From: Clostridiales bacterium | Lineage (GTDB): Bacteria > Bacillota > Clostridia > TANB77 > CAG-508 | DNA: 5,217 nt | Reading direction: 5' to 3' | Assembly: GCA_004553715.1 (NCBI GenBank) | Contig: SFKP01000063.1 | Coordinates: forward strand, 1-5,217 | Part shown: positions 1-3,919 of the stretch, one piece after another | How the letters are laid out: every line of letters starts with the position of its first letter | Position numbering within the stretch: position 1 is the stretch's first letter | Program-made: the position numbers and the translations under genes | Notes under the pieces: model-generated | Database searches by the model: none | Told to the model about the DNA's origin: nothing | What the model saw: only the letters and a program-made list of their open reading frames with translations

Positions 1-88
1 AGGCGTCAAAATGTCGCCTCTATATTTTTTGAGTATCCTGCTAAAAGCCACGCTTTTAGGCTCTTATTGGGATTCGGGGCGACTCCCT
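1..88. other. Cluster of nested stem-loops, function unknown
   Basis: Three foldable elements are packed here. Positions 1-5 (AGGCG) pair with 15-19 (CGCCT), with two more pairs beyond a T-T mismatch, and TATATTTTTT follows at 21-30, so this could be an intrinsic terminator for a gene to the left of the window. Positions 41-48 (CTAAAAGC) pair perfectly with 52-59 (GCTTTTAG) around a 3-nt loop. GTCGCC at 13-18 can instead pair with GGCGAC at 78-83, enclosing the central hairpin and a weaker ATCC/GGAT pairing (35-38 with 70-73). The alternative pairings suggest a structured RNA or a mobile-element end rather than coding sequence; no open frame of note is present. The identity is unknown. Confidence 0.35.
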
Positions 89-133
89 GTTCCTGCAAAT
101 TTTGAAAAAATTTGAAAAAAACGAAAAAATTTT

Positions 134-158
134 GCCATTAGGGACGGGGAATATTGGC
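134..158 (+). repeat. GGGACGGGG-motif element, REP/RAYT-end-like (first of three copies)
   Basis: The sequence GCCATTAGGGACGGGG followed by AATATTGGCAC occurs on the same strand at 134, 168 and 271. GCCA and TGGC at the two ends of the motif can pair around a 17-nt loop. From family knowledge, short GGGACGG-type motifs ending in GGCAC often flank REP-associated tyrosine (Y1) transposase genes in Firmicutes. No transposase is visible in this window, so the assignment is inference from motif resemblance. It is also more G-rich than the surrounding AT-rich DNA. Confidence 0.4.
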
Positions 159-204
159 ACAATTTATGCCATTAGGGACGGGGAATACTGGCACAATTTA
201 TGTA

Positions 205-255
205 TTCACAAAGGACAGACTTCTTTCATATAATATAGCGAAATATGAAAGGAGG
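205..255 (+). promoter_or_regulatory. Sigma-A promoter with inverted repeat and RBS, copy 1
   Basis: The -35 is TTCACA (205-210), followed by an 18-bp spacer and a consensus -10 TATAAT (229-234); the expected start is near 241. A 9-bp perfect inverted repeat, CTTTCATAT (223-231) and ATATGAAAG (243-251), with arm centres 20 bp apart, straddles the -10 and the start site. This is where a repressor would sit, so a regulated promoter is inferred. AAAGGAGG at 248-255 is a strong Shine-Dalgarno, 9 nt before the ATG at 265. In this copy the ATG opens only a short non-homologous frame. Confidence 0.65.
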
Positions 256-307
256 TTTATTTTTATGAATGCCATTAGGGACGGGGAATATTGGCACAAT
301 TTATGTA

Positions 308-358
308 TTCACAAAGGACAGACTTCTTTCATATAATATAGCGAAATATGAAAGGAGG
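308..358 (+). promoter_or_regulatory. Sigma-A promoter with inverted repeat and RBS, copy 2 (peroxiredoxin remnant)
   Basis: This is the exact duplicate of the upstream promoter: TTCACA (308-313), 18-bp spacer, TATAAT (332-337), inverted repeat 326-334/346-354 and AAAGGAGG at 351-358. It precedes the ATG at 368, which opens the recognisable peroxiredoxin N-terminus, so this is the natural promoter position for that gene. With copy 1 it forms two promoters in tandem 103 bp apart. Confidence 0.68.
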
Positions 359-367
359 TTTATTTTT

Positions 368-475
368 ATGAATAATTATGAAATAATGATGAATGGAAAT
401 GTAAAAATTGGAGAATATGCTCCAGATTTTGAAGCAGAAACCACAATGGGAAATATTACCCCCGTAAAGTCTTAA
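368..475 (+). pseudogene. Peroxiredoxin (AhpC/TSA family) N-terminal remnant
   Basis: The 35-residue frame contains VKIGEYAPDFEAETTMGNIT, a typical start of 1-Cys/Prx6-like peroxiredoxins, where 'G..APDFEA.TT.G.I' leads into the first thioredoxin-fold strand. An intact enzyme would reduce hydrogen peroxide and organic peroxides using a cysteine in a TPVCTTE-type motif and would be about 170-220 residues long. Here the frame ends after GNITPVKS at a TAA, so the catalytic cysteine and most of the fold are absent. No convincing continuation is seen in any frame downstream. The ATG at 368 is supported by a strong ribosome binding site and regulated-looking promoter, so a short peptide could still be made. 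The family call rests on about 25 residues; truncation is certain if the call is right. Confidence 0.72.
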
Positions 476-591
476 TCTTTGGGTGAATATATGAAAACGC
501 TTGATATTGCTGAGAAAAATCGGTGCCCGACAAGTTAGTCTAAAATGGAATAAAAATGCCACAAAATCGATCGTGAGGCGATTGAGTCCTC
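476..591. other. Junction segment without recognisable gene
   Basis: These roughly 115 bp between the peroxiredoxin stub and the C45 remnant have stops in all forward frames and no recognisable protein similarity. A short frame from the ATG at 491 (MKTLDIAEKNRCPTS) lacks a good ribosome binding site. The part around 565-600 (ATCGATCGTGAGGCGATTGAG) is richer in G and C than its surroundings. It may be scar sequence from the deletion or insertion that removed the peroxiredoxin 3' end and the C45 5' end. Confidence 0.4.
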
Positions 592-1510
592 TCTGTACCT
601 ATTATCAAAAATGATAATACCTATAAACAAATACAAAAATCCTTTGGGCAAAGATGTTTACCTATATATGAAAAATATATGAGTGAAATAATGATGGAAG
701 TACGAGGATTAGCTGAAGGCTTACATCAAAAATATGAGGATTTAGCTTGTTGGTTATTTAATATATATTGTAATGAAGAAGAACATGGCTGTACAGTTTT
801 TGCAGTTAAAAGTAAAGATAAAGTATATTTAGCAAGAAATATGGATATGTTTCCAGAATATAAAAAAACAAGTGAAAGTGCTTACATTTCTAGCACATTC
901 AACTGCAATGATTTCATTAGAAGATGGAATAAATGAATATGGATTAAGTATTGCTTTAACATTTCTTCTATCAAAGAAGATAAAACCAGGTATTAATGGA
1001 GGCTTTATTGTAAGAAAAGTATTAGAAGAATGTAAAACAACAGATGAAGCAATAGAGTTAATTAAAACAATTCCTATTTCATCATCTCATAATCTAGTAA
1101 TTGCAGATAAAAATGGAAAAATGGCAGTTATTGAGTGTACAAGCGAAGATATAAATGTTAGATATAGCGATGATTATGTAATAGCTACAAATCATTTTAT
1201 ATCAAATAATATGATTAAATATAATAACAAAGAAGATAATTGGTATTATACAAATGACAGATATAATACAATAGATAATTATTTGAAAAATAATGCTACT
1301 ATTGATTTTGATAAATGCAAGGAACTTATTTCAGGGAAATATGGATTTATATGTCAATTTGAAAAGAAACTTCATTTTGATACAATATGGTCTGCTGTAT
1401 ATGATTTGAATACATTATATAATGAAATCTGTGAAGGTAATCCTAATAAATCTAAATATAAATTTGATAATAGATTAGAATGGGGATTAAAACAAAATAA
1501 TAAACAGTAA
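592..1510 (+). pseudogene. C45-family autoproteolytic acyltransferase/hydrolase, N-terminus lost and frameshifted
   Basis: Intact relatives (peptidase C45, Ntn-hydrolase superfamily, related to acyl-CoA:6-aminopenicillanate acyltransferase) cleave themselves before a cysteine that becomes the N-terminal nucleophile, then hydrolyse or transfer amide-linked acyl groups. Homologous sequence appears from about 592 (PIIKNDNTYK), runs through CLPIYEKY and VRGLAEG, and includes the nucleophile context EHGCTVFAV with the Cys codon at 790-792, then LARNMDMFPEYKKTSES. The frame then reaches a stop at 934-936, while the family-typical LEDGINEYGLSIALTF continues one frame over from about 915 and runs to TAA at 1508. 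The frame change lies around 910-921. No start codon or ribosome binding site is seen before 592, and roughly 25-40 N-terminal residues appear missing. The downstream half (family-like NGGFIVRKVLEEC, VIECTSE, YVIATNHF) is otherwise well conserved, suggesting recent inactivation or a sequence error. Confidence 0.78.
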
Positions 1511-1567
1511 TTTGTCATTTAGCAAGATGTTCGTAACATAAGTAATTTTCTGAACGAGGTAATAAAT

Positions 1568-1605
1568 AAAAAGTGATAGAAAAGAATTCTATTGCTTTTT
1601 TTATT
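1568..1605 (+). terminator. Intrinsic terminator after the C45 remnant
   Basis: AAAAAGTGATAGAA (1568-1581) pairs with TTCTATTGCTTTTT (1587-1600), with two G-U wobbles, around the 5-nt loop AAGAA, and is followed by more T residues (1601-1602, 1604-1605). The stem is AT-rich, as is common in clostridia. It lies 58 bp after the C45 stop and separates that gene from the AbrB operon. Its descending arm contains the putative -35 of the next promoter. Confidence 0.6.
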
Positions 1606-1620
1606 CCAACAAAGTATAAT
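1592..1620 (+). promoter_or_regulatory. Putative sigma-A promoter of the AbrB-acyltransferase operon
   Basis: TTGCTT (1592-1597) is followed by a 17-bp spacer and a perfect -10, TATAAT (1615-1620), giving an expected start near 1627. The -35 matches the consensus at only the first three positions. It sits inside the 3' arm of the preceding terminator, so termination of one unit and initiation of the next share the same bases. Confidence 0.5.
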
Positions 1621-1647
1621 AAGTATGAAAAGTATAACAAGTATAAA
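1612..1647 (+). repeat. Four 9-bp phased AAGTAT repeats upstream of the AbrB gene
   Basis: AAGTAT begins at 1612, 1621, 1630 and 1639, exactly 9 bp apart, with variable three-base tails (AAT, GAA, AAC, AAA). The block covers the -10, the presumed start site and the leader up to 4 bp before the AGGAGG ribosome binding site. Such an array directly before a DNA-binding protein gene could be an autoregulatory operator; this is inference. Simple AT-rich slippage is the alternative. Confidence 0.6.
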
Positions 1648-1662
1648 TTAAGGAGGATAAAA

Positions 1663-1866
1663 ATGGATAGAGATAAGTTTGTAGGAATAAGTAAAGTAGG
1701 AGAAAAAGGACAAATAGTAATTCCAAAAGAAGCAAGAGATATGTTTGATATAAAATCTGGAGATTCTATTATTGTACTTTGTGATAAAAAGCAAGGAATT
1801 GCACTTATTAAATCTGATATAATAGAAGATTTATCAGATAAAGTATTTCAAAAAGGGGATAAGTAA
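1663..1866 (+). CDS. AbrB/SpoVT-type DNA-binding protein (transition-state regulator-like)
   Basis: This 67-residue protein is essentially one swapped-hairpin AbrB domain. Residues 9-34 (ISKVGEKGQIVIPKEAR, then DMFDIKSGD) carry the diagnostic 'xxGQIxIPKxxRxxxxIxxGD' pattern; VNR-type or MazE-like proteins share it. Such proteins dimerise and bind AT-rich promoter DNA. ATG 1663 is chosen because AGGAGG (1651-1656) lies 6 nt upstream and the domain starts a few residues later; an in-frame upstream start at 1573 would lie inside the terminator stem. The C-terminal 25 residues (QGIALIKSDIIEDLSDKVFQ) match the short tail usual in clostridial single-domain AbrB proteins. It is followed after 2 nt by the membrane acyltransferase gene, so the pair is almost surely co-transcribed and the regulator likely controls its own operon. 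No MazF-like toxin is adjacent, so an antitoxin role is not supported. Confidence 0.9.
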   Translation: MDRDKFVGISKVGEKGQIVIPKEARDMFDIKSGDSIIVLCDKKQGIALIKSDIIEDLSDKVFQKGDK

Positions 1867-1868
1867 AA

Positions 1869-2948
1869 ATGGAGAAAAGAAAGCATTATTTAGACAATAT
1901 AAGATGGATTACATTATGTTTTGTAATTATATATCATATATTTTATATATTTAATTCAAGTGGTGTAGTTTCAAATATAGGTGTAACAGGCATTAAAGAA
2001 TTAGATAGTATATGTGTTTTTATCTACCCCTGGATTATGTGTTTATTATTTGTTGTATCAGGAGTATCTACTAATTATTCGTTAAAAAGCAAAACAAATA
2101 AAGAATTTATAAAAGATAGAGCAAAAAGAATATTAGTTCCAAGTTTAATAGGAATATTTGTTTATGGGTGGATAAGTGGATGGACAACAAATTACTATGG
2201 CGATATATTTGCAGGAAATGGAAGTATGATTCCAGTTCCAATTAAATACATAATATTCTCTTTAATTGGTATTGGTCCACTTTGGTATGCACATGTATTG
2301 TTTATAGCATCTTTGCTTATTGTTTTAGTTAGAAAAATTGATAAAAATAAAAAACTAGATATTTTGTTTAGTAAAATTAATTTACCTTTATTGTTTTCAT
2401 TGGTATTATTAGTATGGGGATCATCATTTATACTAAATACTCCAGTCGTAACTGTATATAGATTTGGAATATATTTGCTTATGTTTTTATTAGGATATTA
2501 CATATTTTCAGATGATGAGATTATAGAAAAATTAGAAAAAATTTCAATACAAATGGGAATTATTACATTTATTATTGGAATTACATTTACAATTGTAAAT
2601 TATGGTGCTAATTTTGGCTCAAATGAGTTTCTAACTAACATATTTACTAATATTTATATATGGTTTGTAATTCTTTCAGCATTTGGACTTGCAAAGAAAT
2701 TTTTGGATTTTGAAAATAAATTTACAAAGTATATGAATAAAAACAACTTTAGTTTTTATGTGTTACATTATACTATACAAATTATTATAGCATTTGTTTT
2801 AGTAGAATATTTTAAATTTAGTCATTTCTTGTTTAATTATATAATTTTATTTATAGGTACAATAATTATATTACCAATAGTTACAGAAATCTTAAAAAGA
2901 ATACCAATAGTAAATAAATTATTACTTGGAGTTAGTAAAAGGAAATAG
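1869..2948 (+). CDS. Integral membrane acyltransferase (acyltransferase-3 family)
   Basis: This 359-residue protein has about ten hydrophobic membrane segments, at roughly residues 13-29, 50-67, 88-104, 125-153, 172-189, 196-214, 229-245, 258-276, 295-316 and 320-343. The N-terminus has the family hallmarks: YLDNIRW (Arg12), IIYH (His23), VVSG (62-65) and DRAKRILVP (83-91), then GPLWYAH in the middle and FYVLHYT near the end. Acyltransferase-3 proteins such as OafA move acetyl or other short acyl groups from a cytoplasmic donor onto polysaccharide, lipid or peptidoglycan-related acceptors across the membrane. The acceptor cannot be told from sequence. Length is typical for a one-domain member without a fused SGNH esterase. 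The start follows AAGGGG at 1853-1858 and lies 2 nt after the AbrB stop, indicating translational coupling. No defect is seen, in contrast to the genes on either side. Confidence 0.9.
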   Translation: MEKRKHYLDNIRWITLCFVIIYHIFYIFNSSGVVSNIGVTGIKELDSICVFIYPWIMCLLFVVSGVSTNYSLKSKTNKEFIKDRAKRILVPSLIGIFVYGWISGWTTNYYGDIFAGNGSMIPVPIKYIIFSLIGIGPLWYAHVLFIASLLIVLVRKIDKNKKLDILFSKINLPLLFSLVLLVWGSSFILNTPVVTVYRFGIYLLMFLLGYYIFSDDEIIEKLEKISIQMGIITFIIGITFTIVNYGANFGSNEFLTNIFTNIYIWFVILSAFGLAKKFLDFENKFTKYMNKNNFSFYVLHYTIQIIIAFVLVEYFKFSHFLFNYIILFIGTIIILPIVTEILKRIPIVNKLLLGVSKRK

Positions 2949-2972
2949 ACAAATTACAATTTTGTGATTTGT
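2949..2972 (+). terminator. Stem-loop directly after the acyltransferase stop
   Basis: ACAAATTACAA (2949-2959) pairs with TTGTGATTTGT (2962-2972) over 11 positions with one T-G wobble, starting one base after the stop codon. No run of T follows, so a standard Rho-independent terminator is not fully met. It may still end or protect the operon transcript. The rest of the gap to 3046 is AT-rich with nothing further recognised. Confidence 0.35.
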
Positions 2973-3046
2973 TAGATAAATAGTAAGTTATCGCTCAAAT
3001 TATCTTTCTAATTATAAAAAATTGAGTAATAATAATCATAAAGTTA

Positions 3047-3075
3047 TTGACAAACTATATTAAATAATATAAAAT
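3047..3075 (+). promoter_or_regulatory. Sigma-A promoter of the PerR-rubrerythrin cluster
   Basis: A consensus -35, TTGACA (3047-3052), is followed by 17 bp and a -10 of TAAAAT (3070-3075), one mismatch from TATAAT. The predicted start site, near 3082, coincides with the left edge of the adjoining palindrome. Confidence 0.75.
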
Positions 3076-3081
3076 AAAACA

Positions 3082-3104
3082 AAATTAGGAATAATTCCTA
3101 ATTT
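3082..3104 (+). promoter_or_regulatory. Perfect 23-bp palindromic operator, probable Fur/PerR-family autoregulatory site
   Basis: AAATTAGGAAT (3082-3092), a central A (3093) and ATTCCTAATTT (3094-3104) form a perfect inverted repeat. It covers about +1 to +23 of the predicted transcript, just before the AAAGGAG ribosome binding site (3107-3113) of a Fur/PerR-type gene. The 7-1-7 core TAGGAAT-A-ATTCCTA has the same geometry as the B. subtilis PerR box TTATAATnATTATAA and matches four of seven half-site positions. Binding here would block initiation; as RNA it could also form a hairpin. Autoregulation by the adjacent regulator is inferred. Confidence 0.7.
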
Positions 3105-3117
3105 AGAAAGGAGATAC

Positions 3118-3427
3118 ATGAATAACTATTCTAAGCAAAGAGAAATTATACTAGAAATATTTAAGTATCTAAATCATCCAACAGCGGAACAAATATATGA
3201 TAAAGTACATCAAGATAATCCAATTATTAGTAAAAGTACAGTTTATAGAAATTTAAATGTTTTATTGGAAAATAAAACTATCAAGAAAATAAAAGTATTA
3301 ACTGGACCAGACAAATATGATTAAATTGATTCATAATCAAACGAGTGTAATTACTAATGTAGACAGTATCATTTTATATGGAATATGTGAAGAATGTAAA
3401 TCTAAAATAAAGTATGAGGAGGAATAA
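3118..3427 (+). pseudogene. Fur/PerR-family regulator, sensor domain deleted and frame broken
   Basis: The first 68 codons (3118-3324) give a complete winged-helix DNA-binding domain: YSKQREIILEIF, the HPTAEQIYDKV helix with His20 matching PerR His37, SKSTVYRNLNVLLE as recognition helix, and LTGPDKYD at the hinge, where a TAA falls. In the +2 frame the C-terminal strand reappears (IHNQTSVITNVDSIILYGIC, 3329-3388, then EECKSKIKYEEE) and ends at 3427. Between these, the family normally has about 35-40 residues with the HYH metal ligands and first CxxC zinc pair; these are absent, while the second CxxC (CEEC) remains. So the gene carries both an internal loss and a frame change. Intact PerR represses peroxide-defence genes until oxidised. 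Here at most an isolated DNA-binding domain, unable to sense or dimerise normally, would be made. The start is fixed by AAAGGAG at 3107-3113. It lies immediately upstream of rubrerythrin and the operator suggests joint control. Confidence 0.85.
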
Positions 3428-3430
3428 AAA

Positions 3431-3856
3431 ATGAAATTAAAAGGATCAAAAACAGAAAAAAATTTAATGGAGGCATTTGCAGGAGAATCACAAGCAAGAA
3501 ATAAATATACCTATTTTGCAAGCAAAGCTAAAAAGGAAGGATATGAGCAAATAGCAGCAATATTCCAAGAAACAGCAGATATGTATGATAGAATGGCAAA
3601 AGAAGCAAAGGAAGAAGGATTTGATAGAATAGCATATTTATTTGAAGCGGTTGGAAAGATAGAAAAAGAACATGAAGAAAGATATAAAAAATTATTAGAA
3701 AATGTAGAAGATGGGTTAGTATTTTCTAAAGATGGAGATAAAATTTGGAAATGTAGAAATTGTGGACATATTGTAATTGGTAAAGAAGCACCAGAAATTT
3801 GCCCAGTTTGTAGTCATCCAAAAGCATATTTTGAAATAAAAGCAGAAAATTATTAA
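3431..3856 (+). CDS. Rubrerythrin with in-frame loss of the middle of its diiron domain
   Basis: Rubrerythrins reduce hydrogen peroxide in the anaerobe cytoplasm using a four-helix diiron domain and a C-terminal rubredoxin domain. The N-terminal helix is canonical (FAGESQARNKYTYFASKAKK, metal ligand Glu19) and so is the last helix (IEKEHEERY, Glu78/His81), as is the rubredoxin domain (CRNCG at 108-111, CPVC at 124-127, HPKAYFE). However, ETAD (47-50) joins directly to MYDRMAKEAKEEGF. The usual 'EKEHAK' iron-binding segment of helix B, the long connection and the 'AGENxxW' segment of helix C are missing. The protein is 141 residues against about 180-195 normally. The reading frame survives, so a protein is likely made, but several of the diiron ligands are gone and a normal two-iron site seems impossible. 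The rubredoxin iron should still bind. GAGGAGG (3416-3422) overlaps the end of the regulator remnant and sets the ATG. Confidence 0.88.
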   Translation: MKLKGSKTEKNLMEAFAGESQARNKYTYFASKAKKEGYEQIAAIFQETADMYDRMAKEAKEEGFDRIAYLFEAVGKIEKEHEERYKKLLENVEDGLVFSKDGDKIWKCRNCGHIVIGKEAPEICPVCSHPKAYFEIKAENY

Positions 3857-3867
3857 TATATTAGTAA

Positions 3868-3897
3868 AATAAGAGATACCTTTTTGTATCTCTTATT
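3868..3897 (+). promoter_or_regulatory. 12-bp perfect hairpin between rubrerythrin and the rubredoxin-GltS gene
   Basis: AATAAGAGATAC (3868-3879) and GTATCTCTTATT (3886-3897) pair perfectly around the 6-nt loop CTTTTT, starting 11 nt after the rubrerythrin stop. The + strand after it reads GAAATTAAAAAAGG and lacks a T-tract, so complete termination is doubtful. It may protect the upstream mRNA end or lower expression of the downstream gene, whose ribosome binding site begins 12 nt later. No other promoter is evident in the 63-bp gap. Confidence 0.6.
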
Positions 3898-3919
3898 GAA
3901 ATTAAAAAAGGAGGAAAAA

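Larger units (their letters stand above)
134..373 (+). repeat. 103-bp tandem duplication of a promoter-RBS-start block, plus a 34-bp partial copy
   Basis: Positions 168-270 and 271-373 are 103-bp direct repeats differing at one base (T to C: AATACTGG in the first, AATATTGG in the second). Positions 134-167 repeat only the first 34 bp of the unit. Each full unit begins GCCATTAGGGACGGGG, continues through a sigma-A-like promoter and an AAAGGAGG ribosome binding site, and ends with ATGAAT, the first two codons of the peroxiredoxin remnant. The duplication endpoint therefore lies inside the gene start. Near-identity implies a recent event or an assembly artefact. The first-copy start codon (265) opens only a 23-codon frame running into the second copy. 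Confidence 0.93.

Noticed and set aside
154..336. 60-codon plus-strand frame across the tandem repeats
   Set aside because: It reads through the promoter and ribosome binding site of the repeat unit and simply repeats its own peptide, so it is not a gene.
134..373. Possible CRISPR array
   Set aside because: The units are adjacent without unique spacers, and the repeat contains promoter and start-codon elements.
329..562. 77-codon minus-strand frame over the peroxiredoxin stub
   Set aside because: Composition looks like reverse translation of AT-rich sense DNA. The opposite strand has a homologous N-terminus, promoter and ribosome binding site.
870..936. Programmed ribosomal frameshift in the C45 gene
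   Set aside because: No convincing slippery heptamer or downstream structure was seen, and the same gene also lacks its N-terminus and start, which favours a pseudogene.
1573..1662. Upstream 30-codon extension of the AbrB protein
   Set aside because: The extension lies in a terminator stem and promoter and encodes a KYN/KYE repeat peptide from the 9-bp array. The ATG at 1663 has a proper AGGAGG.
1663..2948. Toxin-antitoxin module based on the AbrB/MazE-like fold
   Set aside because: The partner is a 359-aa membrane acyltransferase, not a MazF/VapC/HicA-type toxin.
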